DNA of 64,000 nucleotides. Source: Batkoa obscura. Its lineage: Eukaryota > Entomophthoromycota > Entomophthoromycetes > Entomophthorales > Batkoaceae. Both the position numbers and the translations under genes were made by a program. The notes beneath the pieces were generated by a model. The model was given only the letters and a program-made list of their open reading frames with translations, ran no database searches and was not told where the DNA came from. Positions 21,621 through 32,847 of the stretch are shown piece by piece. The stretch's first letter is position 1; every line of letters begins with the position of its first letter. The stretch lies in the NCBI GenBank assembly GCA_030770535.1, contig JASVEC010000025.1, positions 62,001-126,000 of the forward strand, in the 5' to 3' direction.

Positions 21621-24566
21621 GCTATAAAAAGTTAAAACTACGTTTGCTATTCCTATTTCTATTATTATTATGGTTATTATCATTATTATTTTTATTTTTA
21701 TTAACATTTTGTTCTTGTCTCTTATAATTGACTTTTAAAAAATATTTGTTTGATATGCTACCTGTTAATTTTATTTATATAGCATATTTTACTATATAAA
21801 CTATAGCTCTTATATAATTTTGTTTATATTACAATTAATGATGTTTATTTAATTTTATATTTTAAAAAGATGACGTTTCAGTTTAAAAGTGGCTTTTTAT
21901 TTTTCAAAAAGAATAGGTAAAAAATAGGTTAATCTTCTTTTATTCACTTATTCAACTATCAAATAAACAATTTAAATAAATCCACTAAACTTTAAATAAA
22001 TGACATCCAAGGATTTTACACAAAAAGTTAATGAAGTCATGGACATATAAATATTGAAGGAATAAATGATACAATAATCATTAGTAAAAATAAAGAAGTT
22101 AAAGATATTTAGACTTAGTGTTTAAATTTGTTGAGTGTATTAAGTTTGTATAGGTAACTATTAAATGCGAATAAATGGTATTTAAAAAAGATAGGTTTGG
22201 TAAAACTACCTTGTAGCTTTGGACTGAGACTTAAACGCTTTTCTTAGATATTATTAACTGTCTTTAGATCCAAGCTATAGACTACTGTAATATATTAAAT
22301 AGAGGTTGCAAACTAGGCTTTTATTTGATATAAACCTTGACTAATTTCAATTCTTACTAAGCTTAGTCAACTTGAAGGATGTTTAAATTTTTATAACCAA
22401 CTTTACAACGAAGATAAAACAATAGCAAGTTAATTCTAGTATTTAACTTTATCTTTTTAATAAATTGGAATTTACTTTAAAAAAAGCTATAGTATAGCTA
22501 TGGATATTAAAACTTCAAATAGAAAGGTAATATCTTCTTTTTTAATTTCCTTAACAATCAATAAGTTTAGATGGGTGATCCTACAAAAGGGTTTTCTCAT
22601 GATAGAGAAAGAATTTCAGATATGAGAACAAGTTAATTAGATTTACAAATTATACTAAAAATTAGATAATTAGGAACAAACTAAAGTTAATATTAAATCT
22701 AGATAGATATTTATACTTGGATAAGATCTCAACTACACATCAAATAATTAATAGCTCTAGTTACTATAGCGAAATGTTACTATACTTAAAGTGATAAGAT
22801 GCAACTTTTTATTATATTCACATTTTATTAGTACCAGGACGAAAAGTTTTAAAGGGGATGGCACAAGCTATAATTGAAAAAGAAACAAAAAACCGGTTAA
22901 TAACCCTATTGAGTCAGTAAATATAGTTTTTAAAGCTTGTCCTCAACATCCTAGATCCAGTAATTAAATATTTATGACAGTAGTTTATTATTTCCAGTAG
23001 CATGTACATTACAAAGGTAATTAATTAATACAATTATTGAATTTTAGTACAGCTTACGTGAGACTATTTACATAGCTTAAGAATTTATACTAATAACGAA
23101 GTAATGATAGTTTTAGTAAAAATAATATTCATATTGATTAGATGGCAGTTAAGTGAACTTAATAGGGGTTTAAAGGGTAGCAATAATCTTATCAAAACCG
23201 GGAACAAAGTTAGTGATAGTAAGTTTTGGCCCCTTTAAAAACTGACTAGTAAAAGACTATTTATTACTAAATTAATCCAAGTCAATATAAAGCAGTCAAC
23301 TTTTTTGAAAACAAAATGATGGCTATATTAAAGAGTTTCTAATAAAAAAAATTGAGCCATTAATGTAATTTGGCCCTTTATTAGACGATCAAAAGGAGCA
23401 TAAGCAATAAATGGCTTTGGTCTCATAAAGAAAGGTATTGATGATAAATCTAAGTTTAAAACAAGTGTATTAAAATCAAGTCTCCTTACATGAAGGTAAA
23501 GTAAATAAACTGAGATGAGTTTTAGAGCTAGATCGCAAAGTTGAGGTACGCTACTCAATCTGAATATCTTTTTATTGTGTTATAAGTTAAAGTAAAATAG
23601 TTTCTTATGAAAATAGACTGCATATAAACGGTTTTGGCTAAAAGTCAGTTATATAGCGTAATACTGTAGGTGTCCAAAGTTGGTTATTGTCTAATGACAA
23701 AGTCATTTTAGATAAATAAACTGTTATATTTTAATTGAGCTTTTCCAACATCTTATACTTGAAATTTTGCTAGGATATGAGCTTACTAATAGTTAAATAT
23801 AATATATTTAAGTATAAAGACGTAATTGATAGTGCTGAAACTACGTGAATTTTCATTATTATAAAAGGATATATGTAGGTTTATTTTATAAGCTGAGGTA
23901 AAATCAGATTATGATGTTAAGATTTCGTATTTTTAGTCAAATAGTAGTCTAATTGTAAAACTTTGTAATAAACAAAAAGATTGATTTTTTTCTACTAACT
24001 TAATTTTTTAAACTCAATCTATTTTTTTCAAAACAGTCATTAATTTGAGTTTAAACCAAATATTCAAATCCTTGTTGAACTTAATAAGCTTGTAGTAATG
24101 TTTTTTGATTTATTAGTTACTTAATAATATTTCTTTAATTTTAGGCTAAATGAAAATGAACAAAATGCTTAAACAAGACATTCTTATAGGTTTCGAAAAA
24201 CTTAAAGCTAGTCAAACTATAAAATTTTATTCCTAATGTCAAAATAAGTTGTAAAACCTTTTAAATGATGGTTTATATTATACTAGAACACACTACATTT
24301 ATTATAAATATAATTAATCTAAGTAAAGAGGCTTTAAGAATTAGCCTATTATATCATACTTTACGGCTATAACCTTCAATTCTATTTGCTTGGCCTAAAA
24401 TCAAAAAAAAGTTGACCAAAAATATCAAATAAACTCAAAAAAAGACATGATGACTTCATTAATGTTCTAAGTAAAGGGAACAACCAGTTTTTAAACTAAG
24501 GGATATAAAAATAGAATCTTATTTAAACAAGATAAAAAAGAAGTTTATTTTTAATAGTTGAAGCAG
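21621..24566. other. Gene-poor 2.9-kb stretch with possible decayed coding remnants
   Basis: No intact gene. Short plus-strand segments look protein-like but are separated by stops: MTSKDFTQKVNEVMD near 22001, HINIEGINDTIIISKN just after in another frame, MGDPTKGFSHDRERISDMR near 22572, VPGRKVLKGMAQAIIEKETK near 22837 and VNIVFKACPQHPRSS near 22920. They could be one decayed gene, but I do not recognise it. Confidence 0.35.
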
Positions 24567-25008
24567 ATGGAGGAAGCAAGGATTAGATTTTTATTGTTAA
24601 ATGGAGCTAAAGTGGAATATAGTTTTAATAATCAAGTGACTATTCATCAGGTTAAACAAAAGTTGATCGAGGATTGGCCTGGAGGTAAATTTAATTCATT
24701 TATTTTTTCATTTATCTTAAATTTAACTTGAAGAATGGATGAACGATAAGCCGATTTCTATTTTAGCATTGCGTTTGCTGTATCTTGGTAAAATATTGGA
24801 GGATTTTAAGACATTAAAAGGTAAATTTAAATTCGAATCATATTATTTAAGCCATTTATAACACAATTAAATAGAATATAAGATACTAAATGGAGAAGTT
24901 AGCACATTTCATTTAACTATATTAGATAGTCAACAGATAGAAAATAATAGTATTAAATCAAAATCAAAAAAATCAAAATTGAATTGCTTTCCGTGTTTAT
25001 GCTTGTAA
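24567..25008 (+). CDS. UBL3/MUB-like membrane-anchored ubiquitin-fold protein
   Basis: Three exons: 24567-24684, 24734-24820, 24875-25008; 112 aa. A ubiquitin-like fold of the UBL3/MUB type is supported by ARIRFLLLNGAKVEYSF at the start, VKQKLIEDWP, then ILALRLLYLGKILEDFKTL, matching the family pattern of a Trp-Pro after helix 1 and LRLIYxGR. The protein ends SKLNCFPCLCL: a basic Lys/Ser stretch followed by a CaaX-type box CLCL with Leu last, which favours geranylgeranylation, plus neighbouring cysteines suited to palmitoylation. Relatives recruit E2 enzymes or sort proteins at the plasma membrane. Such an anchor agrees with the family; the partner is unknown. Confidence 0.82.
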
Positions 25009-25869
25009 ATTTTCAACTATTGTATAATATTATTTAATAAATCATATTTTTTTCAAACCTTGATTCGCTTCTTCTAACCCTTAGTTGATACTGATCAATT
25101 TATATTTTATATTTTACATTTAATTATCAATTGTTATTTATCTAATATTGGATTATTAGCTTCGAATTTTTATAGATTTCTATTTTATTTCAGGTCAGCG
25201 TTATGATTTATTTTAAGGTGTCCTATATATTAAAATAATTATTAAATATGTATTACTTTTGATATACTCTAAAGCCAATAACTATATTTACTATAGTTAA
25301 GTATATTTAATAGTGACTACTTTTCACGTAATCCTTTTTTTACTCATTTCAATTATAAGGGGTGGATTTAGATTTTGATAAGATAATTATTATTCTTAAA
25401 ATAAAAACGTACTCCTTTTACAAGTAGTGCATAGTTTATACTAAGGTAGGCTATATACTGAGTTTAATTATCTATGAGTACTAATCGTTGATGTGGTGTG
25501 GCACTTTAGCTCTACTAACTTTATACTATTCCCTTAATCCTAATTAATTATTTTAATTCACTGGTGGTATCCTTAATGTATCAGTTCAGTAACAGATGAT
25601 TTAAATGAAACGCACTATTTCTTCTGCTAAGGAAGGGGAAAAAATGAATTCTTTATTTGAAACATTGTAATCAAAATAAAAGTAATTGCTATTTTACATA
25701 AATCGCTTTGTAATTACTTAATGTATAAAGTTAAATTACCTTTAAACCTGCCTTAATTTAGAATGTTACTTTACTAATTTACAAAGGAATGAACTTGCTT
25801 TATTTCAATAAAAAGGCAACAGTAAAAATTCTAATTATTTATTACATACATAGCGAATTAGTCCTTAAT
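25009..25869. other. Intergenic between convergent UBL3-like and cytochrome c genes
   Basis: About 860 bp of AT-rich sequence. No coding exon or repeat recognised. Confidence 0.5.
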
Positions 25870-26251
25870 TTACTCGGTGGAAGCCTTTTTAATGAAAGCA
25901 ACAAGATCAGCACGATCTTTGGCCTTCTTTAATCCAGCGAATACCATCTTGGTACCTGGAATATATTTCTTTGGGTTCTCAAGGTAGTCAAAGAGACTCT
26001 TTTCATCCCAAGTTACACCAGCATTTTTGTTGGCTTCAGTGTAACTGTAGTTTTCGGCTTGACCAGAGCTACGGTTGAATACACCATAAAGATTTGGACC
26101 TTGACCATGTTTGCCACCTTTGTTGATGGTGTGACATTGGGCACAACGAGATTGGAAGAGCTTGGCTCCTTTAGTAGCATCACCTATAATAGTTGATCAA
26201 TATAAATAATTACAAGTATAATAATAGTAATTTACCTGAAGTAGCAGACAT
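25870..26251 (-). CDS. CYC1: Cytochrome c
   Basis: Two exons (minus): 26251-26236 and 26183-25870; 109 aa. Soluble electron carrier between complexes III and IV in the intermembrane space. The heme attachment motif CAQCH with following [16 protein letters not shown], the YTEANKNAG loop, and the axial-ligand segment [12 protein letters not shown] are all in place, with the length normal for fungal cytochrome c. The start [15 protein letters not shown] gives the family N-terminal extension. Several CCAAT boxes lie just upstream, consistent with HAP-type control of respiratory genes. Confidence 0.98.
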
Positions 26252-26855
26252 TTTAATTATGAATAGATCTAATAGATTGATAAAGATTAATCAATTTTTT
26301 GAGATCTCATTTTTATATCATTTCAAACCGAAATTTGAGCAAAACCCCAATCTTTTGGTTTGGACTTAGTAACCAATCAAAATTCACACAACCGCTTTAA
26401 ATTTAGCCAATTATTATCGCGGATGATTCCTGTACTTCTTATTGGTTACATCGGGGTTGCATAGGAAATTTAATTAAACCACGCTTCGCTTTAAAGGCAT
26501 CGGTGTCCTTTTGAATCAATCGCTGATTAAGATTGATTAGGTTTTAGATCAGTTGATTAAGATCTTTAATATGATTATATTAATCCCATAATAACTAGTG
26601 ATACTAATTAAGTTTGTATTTTTAGCTTTAATTAGGCCAAAAAAGGTTGCATAATTTATTTAAATACCCCATTTTTCATTCAAACTTAACTATTAAATTA
26701 TTAAATATCTTTAATATTTTATACCATTATATTAACAAAATACTAATTATCCAACTTATCTAATAAAATGTAACTTCTAAGACTAGTATATAAACCTTGT
26801 CAGTATATTTAAACAAATGTTTTCAAATCAAAAAAGCAGTTTTAGTAAAAACAAA
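26252..26855. other. Cytochrome c upstream region
   Basis: Contains the CCAAT boxes described separately and, beyond 26480, AT-rich sequence without recognised features. Confidence 0.45.
26372..26447. promoter_or_regulatory. CCAAT-box cluster upstream of cytochrome c
   Basis: Three CCAAT cores lie 120-200 bp upstream of the cytochrome c start: ACCAATCA at 26372-26379, GCCAAT at 26406-26411, and ATTGGT (CCAAT on minus) at 26441-26446. The yeast HAP2/3/4/5 (NF-Y) complex controls CYC1 through such sites. Occupancy here is inference. Confidence 0.45.
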
Positions 26856-27537
26856 TGAATGCTGACATCTTACAAGATATTATTGAACAGATAGAAAATT
26901 ATGGGAAATTAGTTCTTGGTGAGGGATATAAGACAAGTGTTACTGTTGTTACACACTCTTTTGAAACTTGAAGATAAGACACGTAACAAAGGACATATTG
27001 TTAGAATATAATGCATTATGAGAGATATCCTTGTTGATGTAGTTGAAATCTTTAAAAGGTCAAAAACTGATGAAACTATACTTGAAAATAGCTATTATCC
27101 TAAAAGATTTATAATAGTATCTGAAGAACCCCCTTTATTGGCTATACAATGTGAGCATCATGCACATCAAAATCAGCAGTTTACTGAAGGAGATAATGAT
27201 CAAATACTAAGTTACATGCTTGCTGGAAAATTTACACATTCTATGTTGCTATCCGGATATTGAGCAGAGTTTTTTACCTACTTCAAGTATGAAACCAGAG
27301 TGATTGTTCAAACATAAATAAATAGGGCTTCTCAAGACATTATATAAGATTTTGATAAAATAGTTAATCATGTTTACAGCATGCAGATACCATAAAAATT
27401 ATTGTGAAAAAAGGTGTAGTTCTTGAAAACCACTTCCTTGAGAATTTTTCAGCATTTCTCGGTATTTCTAAAAAAGTATATTATTGTTATTACCTTATTG
27501 TTCCTGACCTTTATACTATATCTAGTAGCAAAAAATA
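26856..27537 (+). pseudogene. Decayed gene of unrecognised family
   Basis: A plausible start (MNADILQDIIEQIENYGKLV, 26856) runs into stops, then an 81-codon open stretch at 27018-27260 reads RFIIVSEEPPLLAIQCEHHA and further as good protein, then fragments FFTYFKYETRVIVQ near 27270 and TIKIIVKKGVVLENHFLENF near 27380 in other frames. The pieces are collinear and protein-like, and no GT..AG choices that I tried join them. I do not recognise the family. It could be a decayed host gene copy. Confidence 0.45.
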
Positions 27538-27844
27538 ACAATGTTTTCACAGAAATCTGCCCACAAGCTCATATGCTTCACAATCATTCAAAGTTTTTTT
27601 AACTCGAATTACTTTTTAAATTATTTTTTTCTGTTTTTCAATAAACGTACTTTACTAAATAATTAAATTTGAATATTGAAATTTTACAATTGAATTGAAA
27701 ATAAAATTTCAAAATAATAAAATAACATCTAAATTTGATAATTTAATATAAGTTAATTAGAATACTTGACTGTTTCTATAGTGTTGATCTGAGGGTTGGT
27801 ATAAAATTGTGTTGTGAGTTAAAATTTAAAGTTTATAAAACAAA

Positions 27845-27950
27845 ATGGAGGTGTTTTTTATGGGTTTCATCACTTTTTCCATTTTTTAAGCGCCATTTGA
27901 GCGGAAAGGCTATCCAGTAAAATTCTTAAACAAAAAAATACATCCTCAAA
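27845..27950 (+). mobile_element. 103-bp MITE family, copy 1
   Basis: Forward copy with TGGAGGTGTTTTTT and ACATCCTCA ends and the shared core AAGCGCCATTTGAGCGGAAAG. Ends somewhat diverged. Confidence 0.8.
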
Positions 27951-28712
27951 TATTAAATAATAACAGTATTATAAATATAGTAGTATTTAAACGTAAAGTT
28001 ATTAAACTAAATTTTAGTAACAAATTTTATATTATGTTTAAAATGTTATATTACTATTTGTATTTTCTTAAATATTTTTTTAGTATAATATTGATATATA
28101 ATCACCATAATGATAAATAAATATAAAAAATTAAACTTCAACTTTATTTATTCCTATTGTTCATTTGAGTTTATATTTACATTTATTTCCTTTTTACTGT
28201 GTTTCTATAGGCAACGTAATATCTATATTGTTGACTTCTCAAAAATAAGCAAAATGATCAAAATTACAAGGATTGTTATTAGTATTTAGTATTTCAATAG
28301 ATTTAATGAAGGTAGTTTCCGCGATTATGCTTTGAGCCTATTTTTTAAAATGTGTTCAAATAAAATAAACAATATAGCTACTGTTATTAAAATAACCCCC
28401 TTTATCCTGCTAATTATCCATCTATAGTAATTTGTTATCACAGCTTTTAATTATTATAACAAAATGATTTTTCAATAATAATGACAAAGCTCCCTCTTCT
28501 CTTCTTAAGTTTCCATACTATTTATTTAAACCTACATCACTAATTAAATTTTTATTAAAAGAGATACTTAAACCGGTATTAAAAATCATGTGATTATTAA
28601 AATGGTTTATTAAATATTTTTATAAACATAGAACATCTGGAATGAGTTAGTTTAGTTATTTTTTGCTTTTTTTAAAGGTTAAATGGTTGCAGTTGCAATT
28701 TATGAATATTAT

Positions 28713-28814
28713 ATGGGGATGTTTTTTTTGGTTTCGTTACTTTTTTTATTTTTTAAGCACTACTTGAGCGGAAAGGTTGTTAGTAAAATTCTTAAACAAA
28801 AAAATACCTCTTCA
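28713..28814 (+). mobile_element. 103-bp MITE family, copy 2
   Basis: Forward copy: starts TATGGGGATGTTTTTTTTGG, core AAGCACTACTTGAGCGGAAAG, ends AAATACCTCTTCATA. Confidence 0.8.
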
Positions 28815-30564
28815 TATCTAAACATGCTGTAATAATATTGAGTTACACTAAAATGGATCGATAATTTAGATGAAAGTATAAATACATGCTAATATTTTCC
28901 AAGATTAAGACTACCTCTCCTTTAATTTTATTTGATTTTAAACTTAATTGATATAAAATAGCAATTAAATCGCTTTGACTAGACTTAAATTTTGGGTATT
29001 CAAAATATATGCTATTAATGACAATATATATTAGTATAATTGTTTGCCTTAATTTAAAGAATTTTTGAATGTTGAATTATGTTAATCCTAAAGCCTAAAT
29101 TCAGAGTCTAATTGATCAAAAGTATAAAATGTGTTTGTACCTATCTCATCTTGTAAAATGGAAAAACATTAGAAAGTTGTCCTAAGCTTTATTCTTATTG
29201 AATTTGATCTACCTTTTAATTAATGAAACTGTTTAAAAAATAATTTTTAGGCTTTTTTTTGCCATTAAAGTAGCTCTATGATGCATTGACCTATTATCAT
29301 TGAAAATTAATTGCTAGCTTATCTTAAATATAGTCTATAAATAAACCTATTACTATATCTAGTGAACTAATTATATCTTACACTTTCCATTCTATTGTGT
29401 TGCCAATTAACTTAAACTCTTTTTTAATTTTATTCACATGTTCTTTTATATTAGTCATAACCTTTTTATCTGGTATTCAAGCCTTTCCAACGAATGGCAT
29501 AATTTATCTTCAATTATTATGCATTCATTATTAGTTATACAAAACACTATTGAATAGTTTTTTTTATAATGAAAAAGTATTAATAAAAATGACAACATTT
29601 TAAAGAATTTACATTTTACTTATTTCTTTATATCTGTTCTTGGTTCATCCTTTTATGATGGGTCCTTATATAGTAAGAAAAAATTAATAATAATACTAGG
29701 TTTTGGAAAATTTTGTAGTTACTTTTTAATAGTTATAAATATAATAAAGGAGATAAAGTAAATACATAAACTATTTTGAATAACTTAAGGTTAGCTGTAT
29801 AATGTTAATACAGTTTAATCTTGCCAAAATTTTGTAAAATGTTAAAACTATTATTATTGATCTATATGAGAACGCATATTTTGTTTTAATATTTTGACAG
29901 TTTCTTGTGCAATATAAAATACAAAGTTGGTTAAATGCTGGAGAAAAAAAGCACGTTAAACAAACAGTATTAAAATGTTGTTTCAGTGACAAAATATATA
30001 ATAAAAATAAAAGATAGTTGGTAATATAATAAGGTATAGGAATAAAGCCACATTACTGACTTTTTATTTCATTTTTATTTATAATAACGTTACTTCAAAA
30101 AGCCTAACATTAAATCTAAAAATAATTTTTAAATAAAGGAACACATCTATGTTGTAAGTAGATTTGAAACTGCTGTTTAGTTTGAGATTAGATAAGTTTT
30201 GGTCATTTTCTATGAAAGAAATGTAAAACTAATTTAAAAATAAATGCTCTAAACAATTCCTAGTTTAATTTTCAGTTAGAATACTAAAGTTGATATATAT
30301 GCAATATAGGTTGTATCGGAAGGTTTATTGTATTCTCTACCTACATAATAAACATGTGCATATGTTTTACGTGTATTTATATAACGTTCTAACACTAGAT
30401 TTCAAACAACTCAGTTCAGTCTAATAATATAGGTAATAATAGATAAACCCACTGATTTTAAAATACATGAAGCTCTAAATAGCATTTGACTAAATTTGTG
30501 TTTTTGAGTTGTGGTGATTTGTGATTTGTAAGAAGGAAGTAATACAGCTGAATCTAAAATATAG

Positions 30565-30666
30565 TATGGGAGTGTTTTTTTTAGCTTCATTATTTTTTCC
30601 ATTTTTAAGCACTACTTGAGTGGAAAGATTATTAGTAAAATTCTTAAACAAAAAAATACATTCCTG
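30565..30666 (+). mobile_element. 103-bp MITE family, copy 3
   Basis: Forward copy: starts ATGGGAGTGTTTTTTTTAGC, core AAGCACTACTTGAGTGGAAAG, ends AAAAATACATTCCTG. Confidence 0.8.
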
Positions 30667-30711
30667 ATGTTTTTAAGAATTTGAGGATTTTTTGAAATTT
30701 AAAGTCAAATA

Positions 30712-30863
30712 GTGATACTACGTCCCAATTCAAACGTGAATTGGGTATTTTCGATTCTGTACTGACTAAATAAAATCATGATGATTATTTCTATTTTCAT
30801 ATTCAGTAAATACAAAATTGAAAATGCTCGATTCATGTTTAAATTGAGTCAGTAGTATCTCAC
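30712..30863. mobile_element. 152-bp TA-flanked inverted-repeat element
   Basis: Arms of about 65 bp are imperfect inverted copies (GTGATACTACGT... at the left, ...AGTAGTATCTCAC at the right), with TA at 30710-30711 and 30864-30865. TA duplication and long inverted ends suggest a Tc1/mariner-type MITE distinct from the 103-bp family. Arm divergence is substantial, so it is old. Only copy seen in the window. Confidence 0.6.
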
Positions 30864-31056
30864 TAAAAGAAATATATGCCAATAGTTTTTTATTTGAAAC
30901 AAAAACTCACTAAATTTAGAATTTAAATTCAAGCACTTGCGAATATGATCAAAACCAGAAAACCAGAAAACTACAGGAAAATCAAAAGTTAACTAAAACT
31001 TTGGTAAAAAGGAAAGTATAAATTGCGATGAAAGCAATTTACAAAACTTTATAAAA

Positions 31057-32847
31057 ATGAATAAGTTTCTCTATTTAACTATTTCTTTATTGATACCCAG
31101 TGAAGTGTACAGTTATAACTGTCCAAAGCCCACTGATACCTGTCGTTCTGGCTATAATAGCTTCTCATTTTCAGATCCTAAAGCTCCACAATGCTGGTCA
31201 GAAGGTTATAGCGGCTGGCAATGTACTGCTAAACAAAGCGGTAGCTGCAATGAAAACAATGGTCAAATTGATATTGCAAAATGTAAGCAGCCAATCCCTG
31301 AATGCCCAAAGGCTACTGACTCTTGCTTAGTTGGTGATATTGCCTATCTTGCATCTCAATCATTTGCACCAAAATGTTGGGCAAAAAATCCATCAGCTAA
31401 ATTTGGATGGACCTGTCAAGGAAATTCAAGTACTAAATGTGATGCTTCTAAAGGTGAACTTGATTTAACTACTTGCAAAATCTCTCCACCAATTCCAGTA
31501 CCTGAATGTCCAAAGGCTACTGACTCTTGCTTAGTTGGTGATATTGCCTATCTTGCATCTCAATCATTTGCACCAAAATGTTGGTCTAAGACCACTTCAG
31601 GTTGGTCTTGTCAAGGAAGTTCAAGTACTAAATGTGATGCTTCTAAAGGTGAACTTGATTTAACTACTTGCAAAATCTCTCCACCAATTCCAGTACCTGA
31701 ATGTCCAAAAGCTACAGATACTTGCCAATCTGGTACTTCAAATTTTAAGGCAAATGACCCAAAAGCACCAAAATGTTGGTCAAAATCTTTAACTTCTCAA
31801 TACGGATGGACTTGTCAAGGAAATTCAAGTACTAAATGTGATGCTTCTAAAGGTGAACTTGATTTAACTACTTGCAAAATCTCTCCACCAATTCCAGTAC
31901 CTGAATGTCCAAAGGCTACTGACTCTTGCTTAGTTGGTGATATTGCCTATCTTGCATCTCAATCATTTGCACCAAAATGCTGGGCAAAAAATCCATCAGC
32001 TAAATTTGGATGGACCTGTCAAGGAAATTCAAGTACTAAATGTGATGCTTCTAAAGGTGAACTTGACTTAACTACTTGCAAAATCTCTCCACCAATTCCA
32101 GTACCTGAATGTCCAAAGGCTACTGACTCTTGCTTAGTTGGTGATATTGCCTATCTTGCATCTCAATCATTTGCACCAAAATGTTGGTCTAAGACCACTT
32201 CAGGTTGGTCTTGTCAAGGAAGTTCAAGTACTAAATGTGATGCTTCTAAAGGTGAACTTGACTTAACTACTTGCAAAATCTCTCCACCAATTCCAGTACC
32301 TGAATGTCCAAAAGCTACAGATACTTGCCAATCTGGTACTTCAAATTTTAAGGCAAATGACCCAAAAGCACCAAAATGTTGGTCAAAATCTTTAACTTCT
32401 CAATACGGATGGACTTGTCAAGGAAGTTCAAGTACTAAATGTGATGCTTCTAAAGGTGAACTTGACTTAACTACTTGCAAAATCCCTCCACCAACCCCAA
32501 AGTGCCCAACTAAAGACGATTATTGCAGATATGAATACTCCTACTTTTATGCTACTAATTCCAAAGCACCTGCTTGTTGGGCTAGATCTAACTATGGTTG
32601 GACTTGTACCAACAAAAACGGATCTTCTTGTGGTGATAACCAAGTTGATATTTTTACCTGCTTCCCAAAGCCAACTCCACCTAAATGCCCAGGATCATCT
32701 GATAAATGCTATGATAGTTATGGACGTAGCTATACTCTTAAAGGGTATGGGACTCCTAGATGTTGGACAAAGTCGAATTATGGATGGTCCTGTAGAAACT
32801 CTTACAGCGGATGTACTTCCAGCGAAGTTGATATCAAGTCATGCTAA
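31057..32847 (+). CDS. Secreted cysteine-rich repeat protein
   Basis: 596 aa, single exon. A signal peptide (MNKFLYLTISLLIPSEVYS) is followed by nine repeats of 55-68 aa. Each has six cysteines in the pattern C-P-x5-C, then a P-x-CW near the middle, W-x-C, and two more Cys ending in (L/I/V)(D)(L/I)xxC. Linkers are Pro-rich (SPPIPVP). Repeats 2-3-4 and 5-6-7 are nearly identical at DNA level, with a constant 603-bp offset (31300 to 31903, 31504 to 32107, 31699 to 32302). Repeats 1, 8 and 9 are diverged. No transmembrane segment or GPI signal follows. Even numbers of Cys suggest three disulfides per repeat. I do not recognise the domain; a cell-wall or host-facing role is inference from secretion, modularity and the gene-poor setting. 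Confidence 0.85.
   Translation: MNKFLYLTISLLIPSEVYSYNCPKPTDTCRSGYNSFSFSDPKAPQCWSEGYSGWQCTAKQSGSCNENNGQIDIAKCKQPIPECPKATDSCLVGDIAYLASQSFAPKCWAKNPSAKFGWTCQGNSSTKCDASKGELDLTTCKISPPIPVPECPKATDSCLVGDIAYLASQSFAPKCWSKTTSGWSCQGSSSTKCDASKGELDLTTCKISPPIPVPECPKATDTCQSGTSNFKANDPKAPKCWSKSLTSQYGWTCQGNSSTKCDASKGELDLTTCKISPPIPVPECPKATDSCLVGDIAYLASQSFAPKCWAKNPSAKFGWTCQGNSSTKCDASKGELDLTTCKISPPIPVPECPKATDSCLVGDIAYLASQSFAPKCWSKTTSGWSCQGSSSTKCDASKGELDLTTCKISPPIPVPECPKATDTCQSGTSNFKANDPKAPKCWSKSLTSQYGWTCQGSSSTKCDASKGELDLTTCKIPPPTPKCPTKDDYCRYEYSYFYATNSKAPACWARSNYGWTCTNKNGSSCGDNQVDIFTCFPKPTPPKCPGSSDKCYDSYGRSYTLKGYGTPRCWTKSNYGWSCRNSYSGCTSSEVDIKSC
31300..32505 (+). repeat. 603-bp tandem duplication inside the secreted protein gene
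   Basis: Unit 1 at 31300-31902 and unit 2 at 31903-32505 each encode three cysteine repeats and differ at only a handful of bases (for example GATTTAACT versus GACTTAACT). The length is a multiple of three, so the frame is kept. This indicates recent expansion or ongoing gene conversion. Confidence 0.92.

Larger units (their letters stand above)
27541..31056. other. 3.5-kb gene-poor stretch with small inverted-repeat elements
   Basis: AT-rich and without any open frame that looks like protein. It holds three copies of the 103-bp element family and one 152-bp TA-flanked element, listed separately. The last 200 bp, including GTATAAAT near 31015, are likely the promoter of the secreted repeat protein. 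Confidence 0.5.

Noticed and set aside
23328-23558. 76-codon hydrophobic minus-strand frame in the gene-poor stretch
   Set aside because: No homology recognised, no plausible promoter or exons around it, and the plus strand there has equally protein-like shreds.
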